Positions 43,909 to 51,031 of a stretch of 64,000 nucleotides of DNA are shown piece by piece. Both the position numbers and the translations under genes were made by a program. The DNA lies in the NCBI GenBank assembly GCA_016935315.1, contig JAFGRD010000039.1, forward strand, positions 186,001 through 250,000, given 5' to 3'. Each line of letters starts with the position of its first letter. The first letter of the stretch is position 1. The notes below the pieces were generated by a model. That model saw only the letters and a program-made list of their open reading frames with translations, had not been told where the DNA came from and made no database searches. This stretch comes from Pirellulales bacterium (GTDB lineage Bacteria > Planctomycetota > Planctomycetia > Pirellulales > Thermoguttaceae).

Positions 43909-45117
43909 CTACCGCACGCGGCAGCGGAAGCGGAGAATGCCGCCCTGGCCGGGCTGCAACGGGTTGGCGACCTCGCAGCGGATCACCAGCGAGTCGCCCT
44001 CGTTCGGCTGGGTGAGGAACTCGGCCTCGACGCTGCACTGGGCGCTGTCGAGAACGTATTCCAGCCGCGACGTCAGGTTGTCGATGATCGTCACGTTGCC
44101 GATCGGCTGCGTGCCCACGTTGTCGAAGCGGATCGTGAACGCCACCTCGTCGCCCGGCTCGGCAAACGGCGTCGAGGCGACCTTGACTACTTGCAGCCGG
44201 GCCTCGCCCGGCGGGGCCTTCGCCGTGAAGAGGGAAGACACGCTTTGATCGCTCACGTCGGCCATGGCGGCCTGGCGGTCCAAAACCACCTGTACCGCCT
44301 GATCGTGCTCCCAGGCAACCGCGGCGGTATGGCCCTGGGCGAGCCACGCAAGCTCCGCCGAGTCGATCATGCCTGTACGCACCGTCCGCAGGTTCTCGTA
44401 CGGCTTGAAGGCGTCCTGGAAGCCCTTTGGCCAGATCGCGCTGGACATCACGCCATCGCCCTGCCGGCTGCGGTAGATCGCCAGGGGCTTGGTGCCGATT
44501 TGGCGACCGGTCTGCAAGTTCTGCTTGCTGGCGGCGACCGGTTGGATCGTGGTGGGGCCGGCCAGGACCTCGGGCGAGTGGACTCCGGCCAGCCGGCGAG
44601 CCCGCTCATAGGCCACCGATCCCACCACCTGGCGGACGGCGCCGAACCTCGGGCTGTAGATGTGGACTTGGTTGCTCGGCTCGACCACCCTTTGGCCGTC
44701 GACCGTGTCGTAATGGGCGATCGTGTCTTCCAGTTCGAGCCCGGTCACCTCCCAGTCCTTTTTGACCCTAGCGGGCAAGCCGTGGTCGCCGCCGTCACGG
44801 AGATATTCGTCCTCGGGCCACGGCTGACGGATGCCCGGCGGGGCCCAGGGACCACTCGGAGTGTACGGCAAGGGCACTCCCTGCTCCATGCCTGGCGGGC
44901 CGACAAGAGGCTGAACCGGCCCGCCTGTGTAGGCTTCCGGCGGCAAGCTCGCAGCCGTTTGGGGGCACGCCGGAGCCTCCACCGCCGAAGTATCGTAGGC
45001 GGCCTGATCCAATCCCCGGCACGAACAGAGGATCAGCGTGCAGAGTCCGATCAGCAGCATCCGCCAGCAGCGCGGCCACCGAAGGTCGGCCGGACCCGTG
45101 CAACTTGCGTCTCTCAT
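43909..45117 (-). CDS. Lipoprotein with C-terminal DUF11-like repeat domain
   Basis: 402 residues from the ATG at 45117, which overlaps the upstream stop (ATGA) and has GGAGG 10 nt before it. The signal ends in a lipobox-like CTLILCSCRG. A Pro-rich region follows, then a central conserved block (VHIYSPRFGAVRQVVGSVAY). The last 110 residues form a DUF11-type beta domain: KVASTPFAEPGDEVAFTIRF, DNVGTQPIGNVTIIDNLTSR, LEYVLDSAQCS. DUF11 domains are surface adhesin-like repeats. It is the last gene of a three-gene minus-strand operon of envelope proteins. Function is unknown. Confidence 0.82.
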   Translation of the reverse strand: MRDASCTGPADLRWPRCWRMLLIGLCTLILCSCRGLDQAAYDTSAVEAPACPQTAASLPPEAYTGGPVQPLVGPPGMEQGVPLPYTPSGPWAPPGIRQPWPEDEYLRDGGDHGLPARVKKDWEVTGLELEDTIAHYDTVDGQRVVEPSNQVHIYSPRFGAVRQVVGSVAYERARRLAGVHSPEVLAGPTTIQPVAASKQNLQTGRQIGTKPLAIYRSRQGDGVMSSAIWPKGFQDAFKPYENLRTVRTGMIDSAELAWLAQGHTAAVAWEHDQAVQVVLDRQAAMADVSDQSVSSLFTAKAPPGEARLQVVKVASTPFAEPGDEVAFTIRFDNVGTQPIGNVTIIDNLTSRLEYVLDSAQCSVEAEFLTQPNEGDSLVIRCEVANPLQPGQGGILRFRCRVR

Positions 45118-45893
45118 GGCTGCCGTGCCTCCGGGGCGATTGCCTGTGGGGGCGGCACGGTGGTCCGCGACGGGAATTCCGCGAAGGGCGGACAACCGTA
45201 GAGGAAGCTCTCATCGGGGCCCTGGGTGTTGTCGGGCAGTCGTCCCCCGATGCGCAGGATGGCCACGGGGCGTCCCAAGGCGTCGGCCACGGCGAGCGGA
45301 TCGCGGTGCGGCCCCACGTCGAACCAGTTCTGCGCCGCCGGATCGTCGCGCACCGGCAAGGCCCGCTGGGGATCTTCCAGATAGATCACTCGGGTAACGA
45401 ACTTTCCTTGCAGGGCCAACTCGATATCGGCCTGTGAAAGCTCGACCGGGATCGCGAATCGCTGCTGCTGTCCGCGCGGCGCGTAGAGTCGGTCGATCAG
45501 CTCCACGGTGGGAAAGACTTCGAGTCCCGGCTGCATGGGGATGTTCATGATCCGCATGCGGTACACTTGGCCGATCAGAAATCCGACCCGCAGGGGTGCT
45601 TGCCTCGGCTGATCGAGCCGTCCGGCGGTGGCCAGCGAAACCAAGGCCCCGGGTGGGGCCTTGATTTCGACCGGCTGGAAATAGCCCGGCAATGGTCCGC
45701 CCCGCTGGAGCTGCCAACTGCCAATCGCTCCCGGTGGCATCACGCCTCCATGCAAGTAGTGTATCCCCGGCTCCTGGGCAGCAAGGCCGGTGGCCGCTGC
45801 CAAGAGAAGGGACACTACCGTGGCTATCCTGCCGGCAACTCGTCCTTCGAGGAGTCGCTCTTGGGTTGCCGGGCAGCGGAGCATGTGGACCAT
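45114..45893 (-). CDS. Secreted protein, paralogue of the upstream lipoprotein
   Basis: 259 residues from the ATG at 45893 (45884 is an alternative). A signal peptide (IATVVSLLLAAATGLAAQEP) leads to a domain shared with the upstream lipoprotein: GQVYRMRIMNIPMQPGLEVF, FPTVELIDRLYAPRGQ, ELSQADIELALQGKFVTRVI, YLEDPQRALPV, and a final LGRPVAILRIGGR. The shared block covers about 150 residues. The stop overlaps the next gene's start (ATGA), so the two are translationally coupled. Three linked envelope proteins suggest a surface assembly. No enzyme motif is seen. Confidence 0.78.
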   Translation of the reverse strand: MVHMLRCPATQERLLEGRVAGRIATVVSLLLAAATGLAAQEPGIHYLHGGVMPPGAIGSWQLQRGGPLPGYFQPVEIKAPPGALVSLATAGRLDQPRQAPLRVGFLIGQVYRMRIMNIPMQPGLEVFPTVELIDRLYAPRGQQQRFAIPVELSQADIELALQGKFVTRVIYLEDPQRALPVRDDPAAQNWFDVGPHRDPLAVADALGRPVAILRIGGRLPDNTQGPDESFLYGCPPFAEFPSRTTVPPPQAIAPEARQP

Positions 45894-46002
45894 TGTCACG
45901 GGCGGAAAAGGACTCGAGTTATGATCTCGACCGAATGGGGCCGGATATTGCGGTAACCGTAGCCGGCACGGCCGGTTCACACTACCGCATGGCTTGCCGT
46001 TC

Positions 46003-47112
46003 TCAGTAGGGACACGCCCCCGATTCACAGGCTCCCGTCGTACAATCGGGAGTGATGACCTCGCATTTATCGCCGGCCGGTTGCCGGTTCCAACCCATCG
46101 CGGGCACGGTCTGTTCGAGGATGTACGCGTGGCTGGGCGGCTTGGGATAGCTGAAGCCGGGGTTCTGCCGCACGTCGATCTTCAGCTTCCGCGTTGGCTT
46201 GGGGATATGCACCTTCGTGTGGTTTCTGATCGTGTGCTTCTGCAGCCCGGCCGGAATGCCCAGCGGCACGTGTGGCGGTCCGGGCAGGCCGATCGGCGTG
46301 CCGCACATGGGCATGCCGTACTGCGGCCCGGTCAGGCCGGAGATGTAATGGCCCGGCATCGTGCTTCCGCTCCCCACGTTGGTCCCCATCGGCGTCGGGC
46401 CGGCGGCCATCGCCTGGTCCTCCGTCTGCAGGTACGAGGCCGGCATTACGCCGTTCGCCTCGATCAACTCGCCGGGAATCTCCAGGTCTTTGTTCCCCAA
46501 GCGGACGATCGCCAGGATCGCTCCGCGACGGTCGGCCTCCACGATCGGATCCACGCCCGGGTCCAGGCGCGTGCTGACCAGCGTTTCCACACCAGCCACC
46601 GCCAACTCCTGGTACTCGGGATCGGGCAGGTAGATCACTTTGGTCACGAAGTTGCCGCTGAGCACCTGGTCGAAGTCCTCTTCGGCGAACTGGACCGGAA
46701 TCGAATTGTGCGAGAGGAAGGCCTCGGTCCGCGGCATCGCCGGGCCGACCTCCAACGTGGGATACAATTCCACGCCGGGACGCCCCGGGACGTTGGTCAG
46801 CTTCAAGCGGTAGATGGCCCCCTGCGGGAAGTTGTAGCGTCCGGGACAGATCAGCGGCTCCGAGTCGAAATGTCCCGGCATGCCTTCGTCCCAGGCCACG
46901 GTCATGCCTTCGGGGCCGACGAACGCAACCTGTGAGGTCCGTCCGGTTACCGGAGGAGTCGGCTGATACATCATCACCCCGGGCCCCGGGCCGTCGACGC
47001 CCGGGCCTGGATGCATCAACATCTGCGCCGGAGGCAAGTTCTCTTGCATCGGGACCTGGCAGCCGGCCACCGCCACGGCCACAACGAATGCGAACACCAA
47101 CGAAATCCTCAT
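46003..47112 (-). CDS. Lipoprotein heading the three-gene envelope operon
   Basis: 369 residues from the ATG at 47112 with an AAAGGGGGG site upstream. The signal ends in a lipobox (VAVAVAGCQV). The middle block mirrors the downstream paralogue: GAIYRLKLTNVPGRPGVELY, YPTLEVGPAMPRTEAFLSHN, FAEEDFDQVLSGNFVTKVIY, YLPDPEYQELAV, ILAIVRLGNKDLEI. The C-terminal part is Gly/Pro/Met-rich and ends with a Cys-containing tail (CEVITPDCTTGACESGACPY). The four Cys at the end could form disulfides or bind metal. It is divergent from a LolA-like gene. Function is unknown; a role at the outer surface is inferred from the lipobox. Confidence 0.8.
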   Translation of the reverse strand: MRISLVFAFVVAVAVAGCQVPMQENLPPAQMLMHPGPGVDGPGPGVMMYQPTPPVTGRTSQVAFVGPEGMTVAWDEGMPGHFDSEPLICPGRYNFPQGAIYRLKLTNVPGRPGVELYPTLEVGPAMPRTEAFLSHNSIPVQFAEEDFDQVLSGNFVTKVIYLPDPEYQELAVAGVETLVSTRLDPGVDPIVEADRRGAILAIVRLGNKDLEIPGELIEANGVMPASYLQTEDQAMAAGPTPMGTNVGSGSTMPGHYISGLTGPQYGMPMCGTPIGLPGPPHVPLGIPAGLQKHTIRNHTKVHIPKPTRKLKIDVRQNPGFSYPKPPSHAYILEQTVPAMGWNRQPAGDKCEVITPDCTTGACESGACPY

Positions 47113-47446
47113 TGTGTTCCCCCCTTTGTTTGTCGTCTTGAGCCCGCGCGGCGAGAGCCTCCGAACAGGCCGACAGCATGAAACGATATCTTGTGCTTGA
47201 GTGGACAGTCTCTCCCGCAATGGCGGCGCGTCCGCAGCCGAACACGATTGGCGTGGACCGTATGCCTCCGTCGTCTTACAATGCGGGTTCCGCAACTTGC
47301 CCGGTTGCCCCCAAGCGCGGAATCCCACGTCGATTCCACTCGGCAGACGTCCGGCGCAAAGTCCGATCGCGCAGGACATCCTTCTGAGGTCTAATGGTCG
47401 GCCTGTCACAACGCGAATCTTTGGAAAATCCGTTAATACCCTTGAA
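47113..47446. other. 334-nt divergent intergenic region
   Basis: It separates two divergent genes and so should carry both promoters. No clear sigma-70 pair, operator, repeat or RNA structure was found by eye. The minus-strand ribosome site of the lipoprotein gene (AAAGGGGGG) is at its left end. Confidence 0.5.
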
Positions 47447-48361
47447 ATGAGAGCCAAATTGCCCACTTTGCCGATGTTGTGCCTGCTCGCGGCTGGCTGG
47501 GCCCTCCCCGACGTGGGCTTCGGACAAGGGGGGCCGGCTCCTGGGGGCGCCGCCTCGCCGGATCCTCAAGCACTGCTGGTCGAGGCAGAGCGGGCCTTGG
47601 AGGGCTGCACCTCGGTCTCCGCAAAAATCGTCCACGAGGCCCATCTCTTCGACAAGCACCTTGTCGGATCGGGAATCTATCTGCAGCAGCGGTCGGGCCG
47701 GGTCAGCTTGACCCGGCTGGAGCTGAGGCTTCAAATCGGCGACCAGACCAGCAGCCTTGTGCAGGTCTGCGATGGCCGAGCCCTCTGGACGAAACGGAAT
47801 GTGCTAGGGACCGAACAGCTCAGCCGCATCGACGTGGAGGCGGCGAGTGCTGCGCTGCAACCGGCGCGAGACTCGACGGCAATCGTCCCGGGCGACGTGC
47901 TTCCCGGTCTCGGCGGGCTATCCGATCTGCTCAAGAGGCTCGGTGCCGCGTTCGAATTCACGGCGGCACAGCCGGGGCGTTGGGGAAATCAGCCGGCGTG
48001 GCGGCTGACCGGGCGATGGAAGCCCGACAGACTGGTTCGGCTCCTTCCCGAGCAGAAAGCGGCAATCGAGGCGGGCCAACCCGCCGACCTGTCCCAGCTT
48101 CCCGCGCACCTGCCCGATCAGGTCGTCGTGCTTCTGTTGGCCCAAGAGCCGCCGCTATTCTACCGCTTGGAGTACCGTCGTGTCCGGAAAGGCGGGCCTG
48201 CATCCGTGGACTCGGGCGGCGAGGCCATCGTCACGATGGAGTTGCGGGACCTCGACTTCGTCACGCCCATCGACCCCAATCGCTTCATCTACAACCCCGG
48301 CGATCTTCCCTGCGAGGACCGCACGGCGGAGTACATCCGGTCGCTGGGCGGCGAGAAGTAG
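47447..48361 (+). CDS. Secreted LolA/DUF-like outer-envelope protein
   Basis: 304 residues. A signal peptide (LPTLPMLCLLAAGWALPDVG) is followed by a beta-rich domain of the LolA/LppX-like half-barrel type: TSVSAKIVHEAHLFDKHLVG, GIYLQQRSGRVSLTRLELRL, LVQVCDGRALWTKRN, and a C-terminal VTMELRDLDFVTPIDPNRFI. The YNPGDLPCEDRTAEYIRSLG ending is compact. The family binds lipids or lipoproteins in the periplasm, but this assignment rests on strand pattern only. The ribosome site is weak. A family A repeat lies between its stop and the convergent lipoprotein gene. Confidence 0.7.
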   Translation: MRAKLPTLPMLCLLAAGWALPDVGFGQGGPAPGGAASPDPQALLVEAERALEGCTSVSAKIVHEAHLFDKHLVGSGIYLQQRSGRVSLTRLELRLQIGDQTSSLVQVCDGRALWTKRNVLGTEQLSRIDVEAASAALQPARDSTAIVPGDVLPGLGGLSDLLKRLGAAFEFTAAQPGRWGNQPAWRLTGRWKPDRLVRLLPEQKAAIEAGQPADLSQLPAHLPDQVVVLLLAQEPPLFYRLEYRRVRKGGPASVDSGGEAIVTMELRDLDFVTPIDPNRFIYNPGDLPCEDRTAEYIRSLGGEK

Positions 48362-48405
48362 GGTTCATCTCGAGGAATCGCGCGTCCCCTGGGAGACGAC
48401 CCTTA

Positions 48406-48505
48406 TTGATGTTCGCATTGTGAATAATCCAGGCCGACCAACGGGAGACCGGAAAAACCGGGCTCCCGTTGGTCGCCCTCGCGCATGGACTATGCAAGCA
48501 TCAAT
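48406..48505 (+). repeat. Palindromic repeat family A, copy 5
   Basis: The ends are TTGATGTTCGCATTGTG and TATGCAAGCATCAAT. The core hairpin is CCAACGGGAG with CTCCCGTTGG around ACCGGAAAAACCGGG. It lies between two convergent genes, 45 nt after the LolA-like stop. Confidence 0.85.
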
Positions 48506-48652
48506 AGGACGGGGGCATCTTCAGGACAAAGGCGATTGGGCATCAGGTGAAAAGCCCGCGATTTCCATCGGACAACAGCCTTGCCGTGCCGCAGGCCGCC
48601 TCGCCGGCGACCCGGACTCGAAAACCACGTAGCGGGCCGTTCGGCCGCTATC

Positions 48653-49585
48653 TCACCATAGACGCGGGCGTCGACCGGGAACACGAGAAACGGCCGGGGG
48701 CGAAATGGCCGACGGCCGGCGGATTTTGGGGTCCGACAGATCGACCCACGGCGAGCCGGGATAGCTGGGCATGGTCCACAGTTGCCCCTGACTGTTGGCC
48801 AGCCGATTGATCTGGACGTTGCCCAAGTGGATTCGCATCGAGAAGGGCGGGTCGGTCGTCGGGCAGGTGATTTCCACCGAAGTGGGCATCACCAGGTTGG
48901 TCAACGGGTCGCGGTGATGCCCGCTGGCCGTCGAGCTGGCGATGTTGCGGCCTTCGGCGTCGTAGACATGCTGCTCCAGGATCCAGCCCCGGGCCCCGTC
49001 GAGGATCATCACTTTGGTCATCGGTCCGTTGACCGTTTCGCGGATGCTGCTGAGCTTCAGCCGGTCGTTGGGCAGGATCTCCGGGCCATGGTACGGCAGG
49101 GCCGGATCCAGTTCGGTGGTCCCCAGGGCCTCGACGAGCAATTCCGGCTCGATGGGGACCATCTCGCGTGCCGCGCTGCCGGCGAACTGGTCGTGTGGGC
49201 AATAGAAGACGGCCGGCGGCTGGTTCCTGCGGATCCAGAACCAGAAGAGCTGTTCGTTGCTGCCCACGTCGAGTTCGGGCCCGGTTACCGCCGTGTCGCC
49301 ACGGAGCCGGAACGACTTGGGGCGCTGAAACGCGATATCGGCCCGAAGCGAGGGAAAGCCCGCTACGCTGAGCGTGGCATGGGTGGTCGAGAACGTCTGA
49401 ATCTGGGAATTGTTGTCGTTGACGACCTGGATCACTTGCTCGAGCGTTGGCGACGGTGGAAGTGCGCGGGGCTCGGGTGCCGTGTATTGCCGCAGCGTGT
49501 TGGGGCAATGCGCCCCGCTGAGGCCGAACAGGCCCACCAACACCAGCAACAACAGCAAACGCCGCTTCCCGTCCATGGGGCTCAT
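48653..49585 (-). CDS. LolA-like lipoprotein/secreted protein
   Basis: 310 residues from the ATG at 49585, which has AAGGAAAGG upstream. A signal peptide (LLLLLVLVGLFGLSGAHC) ends in a possible lipobox Cys. The body has the pattern of LolA/DUF4292-type lipid-binding half-barrels: VIQVVNDNNSQIQTFSTTHA, TLSVAGFPSLRADIAFQRPK, SFRLRGDTAVTGPELDVG, and SNEQLFWFWIRRNQPPAVFY. It is 46 nt downstream of the next gene on the same strand and probably in one transcript. A lipoprotein or lipid-carrier role is inferred. The C terminus (RRPSAISPPAVSRVPGRRPR) looks disordered. Confidence 0.75.
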   Translation of the reverse strand: MSPMDGKRRLLLLLVLVGLFGLSGAHCPNTLRQYTAPEPRALPPSPTLEQVIQVVNDNNSQIQTFSTTHATLSVAGFPSLRADIAFQRPKSFRLRGDTAVTGPELDVGSNEQLFWFWIRRNQPPAVFYCPHDQFAGSAAREMVPIEPELLVEALGTTELDPALPYHGPEILPNDRLKLSSIRETVNGPMTKVMILDGARGWILEQHVYDAEGRNIASSTASGHHRDPLTNLVMPTSVEITCPTTDPPFSMRIHLGNVQINRLANSQGQLWTMPSYPGSPWVDLSDPKIRRPSAISPPAVSRVPGRRPRLW

Positions 49586-49631
49586 GCCTTTCCTTGGCAA
49601 CGCGTACGTGGAGGCAACGCACCCGGGCGTG

Positions 49632-50105
49632 CTATTCCAACAGCCGGGCCAACTCCTGCTGGATCTGCTCGATCTGCGGCGCGCCGGGCATCACCGCCGG
49701 GATCTCATACGTCATATCGCGACGAGGACAATACAGGACCAGGATCTCGCGGCCTTGTGGGTCTCTCTCACTCTCCTCCAGTCGCATCACCCGGCGGCGC
49801 ACCAGCAGCAGCGAGAGCACGTATCGCATGTCTTGCTTGTCGGGCTGCTCGGCCAATTCGTCGAAGAACTGGAGCATCACGTCGTTGGGCGCCCACTGCA
49901 TCCGATTGGCGTTGCGGTCGGGGATCTGCGATTTCCACCACCCCAGAGCCCCCTCCGGTGGACCATTCCACGACTCTACCGAGTAGTCGTTACGCAGCGT
50001 TTCAGCCCCCTCCAGGAGCAGAACCGAGTAAAACGTCTCGCCCGGGGAAAACTCCCGGCCGGTAACCGCACAATGTCGGGTGCAACGCTGGACTTCGTAG
50101 TCCAT
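49632..50105 (-). CDS. Conserved small Cys-containing protein
   Basis: 157 residues. The N terminus is YEVQRCTRHCAVTGREFSPG, a CxxxC-type site with His, followed by ETFYSVLLLEGAETLRNDYS and GPPEGALGWWKSQIPDRNAN. The rest is helical (NDVMLQFFDELAEQPDKQDM, YVLSLLLVRRRVMRLEESE). I recall proteins with the same opening in other planctomycetes, always of unknown function. The Cys/His cluster might bind zinc. It heads the two-gene unit with the LolA-like lipoprotein. There is no export signal, so it is cytoplasmic. Confidence 0.75.
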   Translation of the reverse strand: MDYEVQRCTRHCAVTGREFSPGETFYSVLLLEGAETLRNDYSVESWNGPPEGALGWWKSQIPDRNANRMQWAPNDVMLQFFDELAEQPDKQDMRYVLSLLLVRRRVMRLEESERDPQGREILVLYCPRRDMTYEIPAVMPGAPQIEQIQQELARLLE

Positions 50106-50249
50106 GGAACGAACTGGATAGAGAAGCAGAATGGGGTAACCCGCAGGGAGACGCTAAACGCCAACCCCACCACAGGGGCGCTTCTGGCGGTGCCAAGGGC
50201 GAGGCCGCCGAATCGCGCGGCGGAAGGATACCCGAAACGGGACTTCGGC

Positions 50250-50486
50250 TCAATAGGCAGTGAAAAAGCGGTTGTCGGTCCCGCCGGGGCCGATGCGGAT
50301 GCGAACGTGCCGCGAGCATTTCGGACAGCACCCTTCGTAGGCGGTCTCAGTCCGATTGACGTAAACCCTTGCGTAGACGTCACAACAGGCGAAGTGGATT
50401 CCGACGAAACGCCGCTGGACACCACCCCCTTTAGGTGGCGGCGTCGGTTCGTGATCGCTGAAAATGTCCAGATTCTCGCCAGGCAT
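50250..50486 (-). CDS. Small Cys-rich zinc-ribbon-like protein
   Basis: 78 residues. RRFVGIHFACCDVYARVYVN is followed by YEGCCPKCSRHVRIRIGPGG and a C-terminal TDNRFFTAY. Two CC pairs and a CPKC give a likely zinc ribbon. I recall a widespread planctomycete family with this exact layout (FVGxxFxCCxVYxRIYxN ... CPxCxxxVRVRIGxGGT). It is cytoplasmic, has no known role, and stands alone just upstream of the leuA leader region on the other strand. The conserved C-terminal half makes it more than a chance frame. Confidence 0.75.
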   Translation of the reverse strand: MPGENLDIFSDHEPTPPPKGGGVQRRFVGIHFACCDVYARVYVNRTETAYEGCCPKCSRHVRIRIGPGGTDNRFFTAY

Positions 50487-50640
50487 CTACCTTAGACTCC
50501 GGAAATTGCCCGCATGGTACATTTCTCGGCAGTGAGCGCCGCCGATGTCCGACAATTAGCCGCGTGCGCGCGGACGTTGTGCACGCCCCTTGGAACGCTT
50601 CGGCCGGGCCGCCCTCGCCTCCGCAGGCCTCGCGGCGAAC

Positions 50641-50669
50641 TTGACGCCCGCAGGCGTGTCTCGTAAAGT
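50641..50669 (+). promoter_or_regulatory. Candidate sigma-70 promoter of the leuA leader
   Basis: TTGACG (50641-50646) and TAAAGT (50664-50669) are separated by 17 nt and match the consensus boxes at 5/6 and 4/6 positions. Transcription would start near 50676, about 40 nt before the leader peptide start codon. Confidence 0.5.
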
Positions 50670-50716
50670 ATAGACGATTCGGCGCAAATGCCGAGATTCT
50701 CTTTGGAGATCATGAC

Positions 50717-50779
50717 GTGAATCGGCTTGGGACCCTATTGCCGCTGTTACTTCCGTTGCTTGCCGGGCGCAGGCCCTAG
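50717..50779 (+). CDS. leuL: Leucine-rich leader peptide of leuA (attenuator)
   Basis: A 20-codon frame beginning with GTG at 50717 and ending TAG at 50777-50779. GGAG at 50705-50708 gives an 8-nt spacing to the start. The peptide is MNRLGTLLPLLLPLLAGRRP, with 8 Leu in 20 residues. Leu codons are CTT, CTA, TTG, CTG, TTA, CTT, TTG and CTT, so several leucyl-tRNAs are sampled, including the UAA isoacceptor encoded just downstream of leuA. This is the classic design of ribosome-mediated leucine attenuation. Stalling when leucyl-tRNA is scarce would let the antiterminator form. The stop codon sits directly at the antiterminator's left arm. Confidence 0.8.
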   Translation: MNRLGTLLPLLLPLLAGRRP

Positions 50780-50823
50780 GGTTCGTCGTAAGCCGCTGTC
50801 AACCGATCCGCCAAACCGAACCC
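50779..50823 (+). promoter_or_regulatory. Antiterminator pairing in the leuA leader
   Basis: GGGTTCG (50779-50785) is exactly complementary to CGAACCC (50817-50823). The right arm overlaps the first bases of the terminator stem at 50822-50823, so the two structures exclude each other. A ribosome at the leader stop codon would mask the left arm. A ribosome stalled on the Leu codons would leave it free. Confidence 0.65.
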
Positions 50824-50851
50824 CAAGGCCGAGACCGCCTTGGGTTTTTTT
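50822..50851 (+). terminator. Rho-independent terminator of the leuA attenuator
   Basis: CCCAAGGC (50822-50829), a 7-nt loop, then GCCTTGGG (50837-50844) form a perfect 8-bp stem followed by seven T. It lies between the leader peptide and leuA, 180 nt before the leuA start. Confidence 0.85.
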
Positions 50852-51031
50852 GTTCCGTCAAGCGAACCATCCCGACGAGGTGTGATGTGAACAGCGACCG
50901 GCGAGAAGGGCCCACGAGGGCATGGTTGGTGTTGCCCGGGCCGACCAGGGGTCGGCTGGCAGGCATCTGAGGCAACGCGAGTCTTCTTCGCACAGACCAT
51001 CTTCACACGCAACGAGAGGATACCGACAAAT

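Noticed and set aside
43501-45201. Plus-strand frame of 566 codons opposite the DUF11-like lipoprotein
   Set aside because: Shadow frame; the minus-strand gene has a signal peptide, lipobox and coupled start.
48782-50065. Plus-strand frame of 427 codons opposite the LolA-like lipoprotein
   Set aside because: Shadow; it crosses two genes on the minus strand and has no domain.
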